DNA from: Gammaproteobacteria bacterium
GTDB taxonomy: Bacteria > Pseudomonadota > Gammaproteobacteria > Enterobacterales > Psychrobiaceae
Length of the DNA stretch: 64,000 nt
NCBI GenBank assembly: GCA_013214945.1
Contig: JABSRT010000003.1
Coordinates: forward strand, 124,001 to 188,000
Direction of reading: 5' to 3'
The notes under the pieces were generated by a model that saw only the letters and a list, made by a program, of their open reading frames with translations, made no database searches and had not been told where the DNA came from. Shown here one piece after another: positions 31,480-39,528 of this stretch; within the stretch, counting starts at the first letter, position 1, and each line of letters starts with the position of its first letter. The translations under genes and the position numbers were made by a program.

Positions 31480-32367
31480 CTAACCAACACTTTCACGCTT
31501 TTTCAATGTCATGGCACGCCGACTTTGCACTAAGGTATAACCGCCACTAAGAACCACGACTATGCTGCCGATAATAGTCATTTCATCAGGCTGTTCGCCA
31601 AATACGGCGATGCCTAAAATCATGGCAAATAGTAGCCGGGTATAGCGAAAAGGAGTGACAACAGACACCTCACCAGTGCGCATGGCAATGGTGAGCGAAT
31701 AATAAGCAGCAACGCCAAAGATAACCGCGCCCAAAATCTGTAGGCTGGCGCTGGTATTGAGTTCTATTGTATCGCCGCTATACCACAACATCACAAGGCC
31801 GGTTGGAATTAAGACAAAAAAGCCATAAACACCCAGTTGCATGTTTGACAATACTGGTGGCGCAGCGCGGGTTGCTAAATCGCGGCCTGCAAAACCTAAA
31901 GTACTGACAAGAGCAAACAACGACGCTGCCTCAAAACTGTCAAGGCCAGGGCGGATAATCATTAATACACCCACAAAACCTGCCACAATCGCTAACCAGC
32001 GTTTTAATCCTACTTGCTCACCAAAAAATAGCGCAGCGCCGATAACAACCACCAATGGCGTTGCTTGCAGCAGTGCTGAGGCACTCGATAAAGGAGTGAG
32101 GGTGATCGCCAGCGCAAAGGTTAAACGCCCCAACACTTCACAGCTTGCACGCAATAAAATGGGCCGAGACAAAATAGCACGATGCAGTACCACTTCGCCG
32201 CGTTGCCAGGTAAGCACAATAAAAATTAGCATGCCGCCCAAACCAAAAATCGTTAGCACTAGGCCTATAGCAGCAGTATTTGCAGCGGCTTTGATAAACA
32301 TGTCTTCAATGGCAAAAGCTGCCATGGCCAGCACCATAAAAAGGCTGCCTCGGGTATTATTTAACAC
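31480..32367 (-). CDS. EamA/DMT-family transporter (RhaT-like)
   Basis: This 295-residue inner-membrane protein has ten hydrophobic segments arranged as two EamA repeats. Typical motifs are FGEQVGLKRWLAIVAGFVGVLMIIRPG at the end of the first repeat and FGEQPDEMTIIGSIVVVLSGGYTLV at the end of the second. It should export or import a small metabolite; the substrate cannot be predicted. It has no operon partner and stands before the zinc island, transcribed away from it. Confidence 0.88.
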   Translation of the reverse strand: MLNNTRGSLFMVLAMAAFAIEDMFIKAAANTAAIGLVLTIFGLGGMLIFIVLTWQRGEVVLHRAILSRPILLRASCEVLGRLTFALAITLTPLSSASALLQATPLVVVIGAALFFGEQVGLKRWLAIVAGFVGVLMIIRPGLDSFEAASLFALVSTLGFAGRDLATRAAPPVLSNMQLGVYGFFVLIPTGLVMLWYSGDTIELNTSASLQILGAVIFGVAAYYSLTIAMRTGEVSVVTPFRYTRLLFAMILGIAVFGEQPDEMTIIGSIVVVLSGGYTLVQSRRAMTLKKRESVG

Positions 32368-32670
32368 CTGCTTTGATACTCCTGTTGTGATTCCGGCTCT
32401 AATGGCGGCGATGAATCGTCACTCATGAATAAGACTAGGCACTATGGCACATTTGTCGTGCTCACACTTGTAAAATCAGCTCGCTAGATCAATGGGCTGG
32501 TTAAATTCACTAAAGCAATACTTAACGCAAGCGCCGCCCAGTTGCCATCGTGTTGCTGCTGACAATTTTTTTCGCTGCCCTAAGCGAGATGATTGCTGAT
32601 GTTATTTTACGATTATTGCTAAATACATTGATCATTCACGTTGTGATCTAAATCGCTTCTCATTACTTTG
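32368..32670. other. Intergenic region between the DMT transporter and the zinc island
   Basis: About 300 bases lie between divergent genes, with no coding potential that I can support. Both promoters should lie here; the Zur-like box is at its right end. Confidence 0.45.
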
Positions 32671-32688
32671 GTTATGTTATAACATAAC
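32671..32688. promoter_or_regulatory. Zur-like box
   Basis: GTTATGTTATAACATAAC is a perfect 18-bp palindrome. It matches the core of gammaproteobacterial Zur operators (GTTATANTATAAC type). It stands 36 bases before the ATG chosen for the first zinc-island gene, so it would overlap its promoter and repress the island when zinc is plentiful. Confidence 0.8.
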
Positions 32689-32723
32689 ACTATGTGAGTT
32701 TAATAATAAAATCCCAAACTAAA

Positions 32724-34028
32724 ATGCAATCTATAAACAACAATAAATTACCCGTTACTGTGCTGTCTGGTTTTTTGGGGGCAGGAAAAACCACGGTGCT
32801 GCGCCACATTTTAAATAATCGCCAAGGTTTGCGCATCGCGGTTATCGTCAACGATATGAGTGAAGTAAACATTGACTCGGCGACTGTGCGAAATGACGTT
32901 ACGTTCAATCACAGTGAGCAAAAGCTGGTTGAAATGAGCAATGGTTGTATTTGTTGCACCTTGCGTGAAGACTTACTTATTGAAGTCGCTCAATTGGCCA
33001 AACAAGGGCGTTTTGATTATTTATTGATTGAATCAACGGGGATCTCTGAGCCATTACCGGTCGCAGAAACCTTTACCTTTGCCGATGACGATGGCCAATC
33101 GCTGGGCGATGTTGCTCTTTTAGACACCATGGTCACTGTGGTTGACGCGGTGAACTTTATTAAAGACTACGATGACGCTGAGTATTTAGCCGATACTGGT
33201 GATCAAAGCGATGATGAAGATGAGCGCAGTGTCGCAGATTTGTTAGTTGATCAAGTAGAATTTGCTGATGTGTTGCTGATCAGTAAAACAGACTTGGTCA
33301 CAGCATCTGAGCTTGCTCGTTTGACTGCTATTTTAAAAACGCTTAATACCACGGCAAAGATCATCCCGATTAGCCAAGGCGAGATTGACGTCAAGCAGGT
33401 GTTAAATACTGGGCGTTTTGAGTTTGAGCGGGCGCAGCAAGCTCCAGGTTGGCTAAAGGAGTTACGCGGTGAGCACATTCCTGAAACACTAGAGTACAAC
33501 ATTGCCAGTTTTAGTTACCGCGCACGTCGTCCTTTCGATCCTGCAAAATTTCATCATTTTTTGCACAATACTGAGACCTTTGGCAAATTAATTCGATCGA
33601 AAGGCTATTTTTGGTTGGCGACGCGTCCTCAGTTTGCTGGTCAATGGAATCAAGCGGGTGGCATAGCCCGTTATGGTTTTGGCGGCATGTTTTGGCAGGC
33701 TGAGCCGAAGACAAACTGGCCGACCGATCAAGAAACCCTAGACTCGATTGCGAAAACTTGGCAAGAACCCTTTGGCGACATGCGTCAAGAGCTGGTGTTT
33801 ATTGGCCAAGGTCTTGATCAAGACGCGATGACTCGCGCACTTGACGCTTGTTTGCTCGACGATGAAACGTTGCTTAAAGGCCACTCTTTTTGGCGCACAC
33901 TGCCTGATCCTTTTCCATTATGGGAGGAGGCTGAAGTCGACAGGCAAGAAGAAAATCAAGCAGATTCAGCGCATTTACCAGCAGAGCAGGCACCAGAAGC
34001 ACAGTTACAACAGGAGGTGCAATCATGA
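32724..34028 (+). CDS. COG0523 GTPase, putative zinc metallochaperone (ZigA/YeiR type)
   Basis: From ATG 32724 the protein has 434 residues. It has the Walker A motif [12 protein letters not shown], the metal-binding CxCC motif in [13 protein letters not shown], Walker B-type [16 protein letters not shown] and the guanine motif SKTDLV. An acidic insert (DDEDERS) and a C-terminal CobW-C domain ([24 protein letters not shown]) follow. It should hand zinc to apo-enzymes during zinc starvation. A GTG at 32694 is an alternative start. It overlaps the DUF1826 gene by 4 bp and is the first gene of the island. Confidence 0.9.
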   Translation: MQSINNNKLPVTVLSGFLGAGKTTVLRHILNNRQGLRIAVIVNDMSEVNIDSATVRNDVTFNHSEQKLVEMSNGCICCTLREDLLIEVAQLAKQGRFDYLLIESTGISEPLPVAETFTFADDDGQSLGDVALLDTMVTVVDAVNFIKDYDDAEYLADTGDQSDDEDERSVADLLVDQVEFADVLLISKTDLVTASELARLTAILKTLNTTAKIIPISQGEIDVKQVLNTGRFEFERAQQAPGWLKELRGEHIPETLEYNIASFSYRARRPFDPAKFHHFLHNTETFGKLIRSKGYFWLATRPQFAGQWNQAGGIARYGFGGMFWQAEPKTNWPTDQETLDSIAKTWQEPFGDMRQELVFIGQGLDQDAMTRALDACLLDDETLLKGHSFWRTLPDPFPLWEEAEVDRQEENQADSAHLPAEQAPEAQLQQEVQS

Positions 34029-34720
34029 GTAGCGTGATAAGCCCATCGCAGCCAAATATTGTGTCTGAAAACAAGCAAGTAACGCAGGAACTTTATCGTC
34101 GCGTGGTTCAAGGTAACAGTCATGAAGTGTTTGGCGACATTTATGATCCGTTGACCAATATGGCCGTGTGGCAGCGTCAGTTAGCGCCATCTTTAGCCCA
34201 AGCATGCGATGAACTAATGATGGTGAGTGACAACTCTCTACAACTGGTGATGTCGGTCACGCCAAGTAATGTGCAAGCAGAAGTAGAGCAGCAACTTGGT
34301 GGGTTTTCTCACGCAAGCGCGTTAAGTCAAGACATCGCGCTGCTGGTGGAAATGTTTTGCTGCTTGTTTGAACTTAAACGGGTCGGCCTGCGCTTAACCA
34401 CGTTAGATCGTGCGATGTGCCCGCGATTTCATGTCGACAAGGTGCCGTGCCGTTTGGTAACAACTTATAGTGGTGTTGGCTCCGAGTGGCTCGAACAGCA
34501 AGATGTTAACCGCACTAAACTTGGCACTGGCAATCAAGGTTTATCAGATCAGCAATCGGGGTTATATGAGCACGAGCAGCAGATTGGGCAACTGGCCAGT
34601 GGTGATGTTGCGCTGCTTAAAGGTGAAAAGTGGTATAACAATGAAGGGGGCGGTTTAGTGCATCGCTCGCCACAAGTTGCACAAAACCGCCGATTATTAC
34701 TGACGTTAGACTTTATGTAG
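34025..34720 (+). CDS. DUF1826 family protein
   Basis: This 231-residue protein has the DUF1826 core: [25 protein letters not shown] and a C-terminal HRSPQ...RRLLLTLDF. Invariant His and Cys residues suggest metal binding, and the core reads somewhat like a 2-oxoglutarate oxygenase (HVD...HR), but that is speculative. DUF1826 genes are repeatedly found next to COG0523 genes under Zur control. It is translationally coupled to the upstream GTPase gene. Confidence 0.87.
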   Translation: MSSVISPSQPNIVSENKQVTQELYRRVVQGNSHEVFGDIYDPLTNMAVWQRQLAPSLAQACDELMMVSDNSLQLVMSVTPSNVQAEVEQQLGGFSHASALSQDIALLVEMFCCLFELKRVGLRLTTLDRAMCPRFHVDKVPCRLVTTYSGVGSEWLEQQDVNRTKLGTGNQGLSDQQSGLYEHEQQIGQLASGDVALLKGEKWYNNEGGGLVHRSPQVAQNRRLLLTLDFM

Positions 34721-35077
34721 CCTACCAGAATTTAGTTAGCAGCACTGAATCTACATGGTATTAGCCTGCGCCTTTGTCTTGTTACAAAACTGCTGAGTTA
34801 AACTCAGTTTAATAAAGGGCCAACAGTAAAGGACAGTGATGAACAAAGCGGAACAACGTTTGGCCCATACCCAGCAACAACGCCCAAGCTGATTTTCATT
34901 TTCTCAGCCCGCAACTAGCAAATCAATGACGTGTGCACCGACTGCATGCAACTGGATTAATGTATTGGGAACGCTAAAAACCGCATTAAATACCAAGCCT
35001 ACAATTACAGACAAACAAGCAGCTAAATTAACAGCCAAATCAGCACATTAATATACACAGTCAAGGAAGTATCTTCG
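34721..35077. other. Intergenic gap within the zinc island
   Basis: This is a 357-base interval. A very short open frame with a good ribosome site (AAAGGACAGTG, ATG at 34839, 17 codons, MNKAEQRLAHTQQQRPS) may be the stump of a lost gene. The small inverted repeat CTGAGTT-A-AACTCAG is at 34791-34805. No second Zur-like palindrome is obvious. Confidence 0.45.
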
Positions 35078-35638
35078 ATGATCAGAAAGAATCCCGCAGG
35101 TTACAGCCCGGTGATATCACCGCACGCCTTTGTTGATCCCACCGCGATTATTTGCGGTCATGTCCATATTGAGGCCAATGTTTTTGTTGGCCCCTATGCG
35201 GTGATCAGGGCCGATGAAGTCGATGAGCAAGGGCTGATGGAGCCGATTACTATCAAACGTGACTCTAATATTCAAGACGGGGTAGTGATCCACTCTAAAG
35301 CGGGAGCCGGGGTGACTATTGGCGCGAGAACATCCATTGCCCATCGGGCTATTGTCCACGGACCGTGCTCGGTCGGCGATGATGTTTTCATTGGCTTTAA
35401 CAGTGTAGTGTTTCAAACGAACATTGCGTCTGGCTGTGTTATTCGCCATAACTGTGTGATTGACGGCTTATATTTACCCCGCAATTGCCACATTCCACCG
35501 ATGAGTAATATTAGCGCCGGATTTGATTTAGCATCGATTGAACAGGTGCCGGTAGAGTTTTCACAATTCTCAGAATCGGTGGTCAGCGCTAATCACGACT
35601 TAGTTAAAGGATACAAAAGGTTAAGTAATGAACTCTAA
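35078..35638 (+). CDS. Gamma-class carbonic anhydrase-like protein
   Basis: This 186-residue left-handed beta-helix protein is built of hexapeptide repeats (GPYAVIRAD, IQDGVVIHSK, VTIGARTSIAHRAIVHGP, VGDDVFIGFNSVVF). The three metal His of gamma carbonic anhydrases correspond to VIHSK, IAHRA and IVHGP. Genes of this family occur in Zur regulons, where they may replace a zinc enzyme. Here it lies between COG0523 genes and its 3' end overlaps the second GTPase gene by 11 bp. Confidence 0.88.
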   Translation: MIRKNPAGYSPVISPHAFVDPTAIICGHVHIEANVFVGPYAVIRADEVDEQGLMEPITIKRDSNIQDGVVIHSKAGAGVTIGARTSIAHRAIVHGPCSVGDDVFIGFNSVVFQTNIASGCVIRHNCVIDGLYLPRNCHIPPMSNISAGFDLASIEQVPVEFSQFSESVVSANHDLVKGYKRLSNEL

Positions 35639-36671
35639 TGATATATCTGCTGTGCCAACCAATATCATCACTGGCTTTTTAGGGGTAGGTAAAACCTCAG
35701 CCATTTTAAATCTGCTTAAACACAAACCCGATAATGAACGTTGGGCTGTTTTGGTCAATGAGTTTGGCGAAATTGGCGTCGATGGCAGTTTATTTCAGGG
35801 CCAGAGTCCGGCGCAAGATGAGGTATTTATCACGGAAGTGCCCGGTGGTTGTATGTGCTGCGCGGCAGGGTTGCCGATGCAAATTGCACTCAATCAATTG
35901 CTTAAACGTGCAAAGCCTGATCGTTTGTTGATTGAACCAACGGGGTTAGGGCATCCGGTTGAAGTATTACAAGTATTAAGCTCTGAGTATTATCGTGATG
36001 TGTTAGCGCTTGAGAAGATTGTAACCTTGGTTGATGGCCGTAAACTCACCGATCCCCGTTATACCGAGCATGCAACCTTTAACCAGCAAATTGAAATTGC
36101 CGATCTGGTGGTTGGCAACAAGCGCGATCTGTATCAAGGCGAGGAACAGGGCCTGCTTGAGCAATATGTTGCAGAGCACTGCGCAGCATCAACCGAGTTG
36201 GTATTAACCGAGCACGGCGTATTGCAAAGTGGCTGGTTAAAAGGGCCAACGCAAGCAACTGCCGCAGCGCCGCATCACCATCATCATAAAGTCCATTCTC
36301 GCACCGATGAAGCGTCGCGTACTGATGACGTAAATACCATGACCCTGCCAGCATGTGGTTATGTTAAAGCCGAGAATCAGGGGGAAGGTTATCGCAGTAT
36401 CGGCTGGCGTTTTGAAGCGAGTCGAGTATTTGACCATACTGCACTGATTGGCTTTTTAACCCGATTAAAGGTTGAGCGAATGAAAGCGGTGTTTATCACC
36501 AACAACGGGATTTTCGGTTACAACCTCACCACCGATGCGTTAACTGAAACTGAGCTTGACGATGTGATGGAAAGTCGGATAGAAATTATTTCACCTGATA
36601 TTAATGACGAGTGGCAATCAAAGTTATTAGATTGCCTTGTCGTTAATCATCAGCTTAATCTGCGGTTTTAG
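35628..36671 (+). CDS. COG0523/CobW-family GTPase (second copy, YjiA-like)
   Basis: This 347-residue protein has ITGFLGVGKTSAI (Walker A), EVPGGCMCCAAG (CxCC), LLIEPTGLGHPVEV and VGNKRDL. A His-rich stretch (APHHHHHKVH) in the linker can bind metal, and a C-terminal CobW domain follows. It differs clearly from the first GTPase of the island (GNKRD rather than SKTD), so the two probably serve different client proteins or metals. It is the last gene of the island. Confidence 0.9.
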   Translation: MNSNDISAVPTNIITGFLGVGKTSAILNLLKHKPDNERWAVLVNEFGEIGVDGSLFQGQSPAQDEVFITEVPGGCMCCAAGLPMQIALNQLLKRAKPDRLLIEPTGLGHPVEVLQVLSSEYYRDVLALEKIVTLVDGRKLTDPRYTEHATFNQQIEIADLVVGNKRDLYQGEEQGLLEQYVAEHCAASTELVLTEHGVLQSGWLKGPTQATAAAPHHHHHKVHSRTDEASRTDDVNTMTLPACGYVKAENQGEGYRSIGWRFEASRVFDHTALIGFLTRLKVERMKAVFITNNGIFGYNLTTDALTETELDDVMESRIEIISPDINDEWQSKLLDCLVVNHQLNLRF

Positions 36672-36691
36672 CCGCCACACTTACCGCCAGA

Positions 36692-36733
36692 CTTAGCGGC
36701 ATGATGTACGTTGATTTAGACCTTGTTAGCGCC
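36692..36733 (+). pseudogene. Tiny Y1-transposase relic
   Basis: The sequence reads LSGMMYVDLDLVSA in one frame. This corresponds to the conserved YVDLNPVRA segment of the RAYT-group protein and shares ATGTACGTTGATTTA with the relic at 27449-27690. Only this piece remains. Confidence 0.5.
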
Positions 36734-36739
36734 AATACG

Positions 36740-37207
36740 CTAGCTCGCCATGAACTTTTCCAATTTAGGTTTTATCGTTAAGGTCATTAAGACACTAAGT
36801 ACTAACCCTATTGGTAATGCCGTCAATAAACCATTACGCCAAGCGACAAAGTAGAGCTCTAATTCTGCAAAGCCAATAGTATTAGCGGCTGTGCAGGCTG
36901 CCATGATTGATTCCATGATTAGCGCCATCATCAGCCCTATCATAATATTTTGTTTTAATTGGCTAAGCGATGAAAATGCTTTAGCGACAAGTGCACTAAC
37001 GAGTCTGATCATCACATAGCCTGACGGCAACATAACGCATACAGCTAATGCAAACGAGGTTAACCAGTTTAGGTAAAATTGCGCAGTAAATCCAAGATTT
37101 ACATAGGTCATAATGCCCGTTAATGATCCCGCTACCACGGTGATAATCGATGCTATTACCAATATTTTTTGAATGAGAGGGGTTCTTTTTAAGGGCTGAC
37201 TGGGCAT
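36740..37207 (-). CDS. DUF2798 family membrane protein
   Basis: This 155-residue protein has four hydrophobic segments arranged as two similar halves. Each half has a polar turn with LNWLTSFALAVCVMLPSGY or VAWRNGLLTALPIGLVLSVL. This duplication is typical of DUF2798 proteins, whose function is not known. It is divergent from the MarR gene, and the long inverted repeat between them lies over both promoters, so MarR control is likely. Confidence 0.85.
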   Translation of the reverse strand: MPSQPLKRTPLIQKILVIASIITVVAGSLTGIMTYVNLGFTAQFYLNWLTSFALAVCVMLPSGYVMIRLVSALVAKAFSSLSQLKQNIMIGLMMALIMESIMAACTAANTIGFAELELYFVAWRNGLLTALPIGLVLSVLMTLTIKPKLEKFMAS

Positions 37208-37252
37208 GGTTATAATTCCTAATAATTTGTCGGCAGTGCTAAATTGCTATAT

Positions 37253-37298
37253 GATTGACAAGGTCAACTATATGGCAATTTAGTTGACCTTGTCAATC
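37253..37298. promoter_or_regulatory. Double MarR operator in the divergent promoter
   Basis: GATTGACAAGGTCAACTA and its perfect complement TAGTTGACCTTGTCAATC are separated by 10 bases. Each arm contains its own dyad TTGAC-N3-GTCAA. So there are two 13-bp MarR-type sites in inverted order, right before the marR gene and upstream of the DUF2798 gene. Confidence 0.8.
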
Positions 37299-37312
37299 AA
37301 ATTGGAGGTATT

Positions 37313-37753
37313 ATGTCTGAGGTAAACCCTGTCGAAACCATTTTCAACTTAGTTCATGCGTTAAAGAAAAACATTACTCACAAAATTGAAAGTTTAGAGT
37401 CTCGCCTCACGCCAATGCATGTGCAGGTATTAAAGCTTATAGCAGCAAGCACCAGCCGCATAACGGCTAACGATATTGCCAACACGTTGCAACGTGACAA
37501 GGCACAAGTTACTCGATTATTAAATACCTTGATTAAAGAGGAACTCATTGAGAAACAAGAGAATCCAAAAGACAAACGTAGCCAATTTATTGTTGCCACG
37601 TTAAACGGTAAACAAATTTACCAGCAAGTGATTGAGGTTGACCGCTATATTTTAGAAGGCTTAGCCCAAGGGTTGTCATACGACGAATTAGCGCAGTTTC
37701 AACACCTGTCAGAAAAAATGATCAAGAATCTTGAAGCTAATCAGCAGACCTAA
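37313..37753 (+). CDS. MarR family transcriptional regulator
   Basis: This 146-residue winged-helix protein has LKLIAASTSRITANDIANTLQRDKAQVTRLLNTLIKEELIEK, followed by the wing residues ENPKDKRSQFIVATLNGKQIY. GGAGGT stands before the ATG. It should bind as a dimer to the two dyads directly upstream and repress itself and the divergent DUF2798 gene. The inducer is unknown. Confidence 0.9.
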   Translation: MSEVNPVETIFNLVHALKKNITHKIESLESRLTPMHVQVLKLIAASTSRITANDIANTLQRDKAQVTRLLNTLIKEELIEKQENPKDKRSQFIVATLNGKQIYQQVIEVDRYILEGLAQGLSYDELAQFQHLSEKMIKNLEANQQT

Positions 37754-37918
37754 GCCTATTCCTGTCGCAGCAAGCGTGTTTTAAAAAACGTCAAAAGTCG
37801 GAGGGGCATTACTTATGAAAATTAAAAGGACAAAACAGTTGGGTTATGCTCCTTTGTTACTTATGTTAACTCATTATATTTAGTCTTTTAATCAAGCGTT
37901 AGCGCAACAAGGATAGTT

Positions 37919-38425
37919 ATGCACAAAACTAAAGAATGTATTATGTGTTTTAGTGAAATAGACGCACGAGCACAAAAATGCCCTAAATGTACCTCGTTAC
38001 AGGCAAAATTTTCTAATTTAGAAAATAGCCCTATTCTGCTTGGGATCGCAGGTCTGTTGATGATCGCGATTTTTGGTTTTATTTTATATAAACATTTTTA
38101 TGTGAGCACGCTTGAACAACAAGCTATTGAAGACTTAAAGCTTACTGTAACGGACGTAAGCACCAAAGTTGAAACTGAAGGCCTTTTTGTTGCGTGTATT
38201 GGCAATATTAAAAACGAGACTGAATTTAAGTTTAAAGAACTCAAATACCAAGTAGATTTTATTGCTCAAAACAACGAGTTAGTTGATACATTCTCTGTTA
38301 CTGATGAGGATATTAAGGTACTTGCTCACGCATCAACTCATTTTAGAGTAAGAGGTATTGGCCAAAAAGAAGCTGGTGATTATAAGCGCTGCGTTGTAAC
38401 AATTACTGATGCGTGGGCATACTAG
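37919..38425 (+). CDS. Zinc-ribbon membrane protein, hypothetical
   Basis: The 168-residue protein starts with a CxxC...CxxC zinc ribbon (ECIMCFSEIDARAQKCPKC). It continues with one membrane helix (ILLGIAGLLMIAIFGFILY) and a soluble domain of about 105 residues that is probably outside the membrane and beta-rich. Such ribbon-helix proteins are common and mostly uncharacterised. It stands alone. Confidence 0.7.
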   Translation: MHKTKECIMCFSEIDARAQKCPKCTSLQAKFSNLENSPILLGIAGLLMIAIFGFILYKHFYVSTLEQQAIEDLKLTVTDVSTKVETEGLFVACIGNIKNETEFKFKELKYQVDFIAQNNELVDTFSVTDEDIKVLAHASTHFRVRGIGQKEAGDYKRCVVTITDAWAY

Positions 38426-38474
38426 CCACGATATCCTAAAGTAGTGCGTTTCAGGCGATTTAGAAAGGAGAGCT

Positions 38475-38828
38475 ATGATGAATCAAATTGACAGTAAGAT
38501 TGTTTTTCAGCGTTGTGGGCTGTGGTCATGGTGAATATGCTCAAGGCTGATGCTGGGTGGGGCGGTCGTGATGGAGTTTCCCATCTTGATGATTGTTCTT
38601 TCCCTCGTTTTGCCGTATCAATTAAACCGTTGGGCAAACTTGATACTGAGTATTGTTGTTGTCATATTTATATGGGCTGGTGGATCATCTTACCCACACT
38701 ATGTATTTATTGCGTTAATTGAAACTGTCTGTTTATTCTTTATTCTTTATTCTTTATTCTTTATTTTTTACCGTGCATGGCGGTGGTCAGAGAGTGACAT
38801 ACAAGAACGCTTAATCGGACGCGAATAA
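38475..38828 (+). pseudogene. DUF6326-like membrane protein gene, deleted and frameshifted
   Basis: A good ribosome site (AAAGGAGAGCT) and ATG 38475/38478 start MNQIDSKIV. One T is missing in the following T-run; the shifted frame continues FSALWAVVMVNMLKAD. Then the middle of the gene is missing and a third frame reads LMLGGAVVMEFPILMIVLSL through RWANLILSIVVVIFIWAGGSSYPHYVFIA. Intact family members have about 140 residues with the first and last blocks in one frame. The frame starting at 38550 would be a truncated remainder. Confidence 0.7.
38732..38766 (+). repeat. Heptanucleotide tandem repeat
   Basis: TTTATTC is repeated four times, followed by TTTATTT, near the 3' end of the DUF6326-like pseudogene. 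It gives a Phe/Ile/Leu/Tyr-rich tail. A seven-base unit shifts the frame with each gain or loss. Confidence 0.85.
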
Positions 38829-39126
38829 ATGCATGTCGCTGAGTTTGGCTTTAGCTGGTAATTATGCTGTGAATTAGTTATTGCCAGCGCTGTAGCATGC
38901 TTAGAAGGTTCCTCTGCATGCGCCATATGGTTGTTACAAATTTAATAGCAAAAAGCTTTTATGGATCAGCAGAAAGCCGAGAGCTCACTAAATTAAGCAA
39001 TGAAGCCACAGAGGGGCTGCAGTTTTAATGCCGTAATATGAAGCAGCCTAAGTAATGAGCGTGAACCCATACCAACCTACGCGCCAGTTAACGAGGCGTA
39101 TAAACTCGCAAACCTTGGAGTTAATT
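38829..39126. other. Non-coding interval before the DUF6429 gene
   Basis: About 300 bases have no supported gene. The right part (GTTAACGAGGCGTATAAACTC...GGAGTTAAT) precedes the DUF6429 gene as a cassette boundary might, but no clear attC fold is seen. Confidence 0.4.
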
Positions 39127-39351
39127 ATGGAAATAGACGAAGATAAAATCGATGAGGCAGCTCTCGCATTAATGTATATGACATTGCATGATAAATGTCG
39201 TGCATGGAAACAAATTGATTGGGAAATCACTAATCGACTTTACGAAAAAGGCTTGATTTGTGATCCTGTAGGGAAAACGAAATCGGTTATTTTTACTGAT
39301 GATGGACTCAAAAAATCTGAAGAACTATTTGCTAAGTTATTCTCAAAGTAA
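39127..39351 (+). CDS. DUF6429 family small protein (cassette-like gene)
   Basis: From ATG 39127 the protein has 74 residues, starting MEIDEDKIDEAALALMYMTL then HDKCRAWKQIDWEITNRLYEKG, DPVGKTKSV and FTDDGLKKSEELFAKLF. This is the DUF6429 pattern, a winged-helix-like domain of unknown function. GGAG precedes it. An attC-like site follows, 28 bases after the stop, so the gene is probably an integron cassette. The start at 39055 is not supported. Confidence 0.82.
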   Translation: MEIDEDKIDEAALALMYMTLHDKCRAWKQIDWEITNRLYEKGLICDPVGKTKSVIFTDDGLKKSEELFAKLFSK

Positions 39352-39378
39352 ACAACATAGTTGCTCCAACATGAGTTT

Positions 39379-39485
39379 GTAACAAAGTCATCAAGTTCAA
39401 TTTTCAACGCTAGCACATTGGTTGCAAAGAGTAATGCGCAACAAATTGTGTCAGCATTGGCCACAGCTTATAGGAGAGTTGAGGC
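39379..39485 (+). other. attC-like site related to the one at 22143
   Basis: The segment begins GTAACAAAGTCATCAAG and ends CTTATAGGAGAGTTGAG. The central part CACATTGGTTGCAAAGAGTA continuing ATGCGCAACAAATTGTG is the same as in the site at 22143-22258 apart from one base. The right core GTTGAGG is a degenerate GTTRRRY. It lies directly between the DUF6429 gene and the hydrolase gene. Confidence 0.65.
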
Positions 39486-39528
39486 TGCTTTAGCTTATTT
39501 CAGTCAGCATTTACTTAAGGAAATTTAG

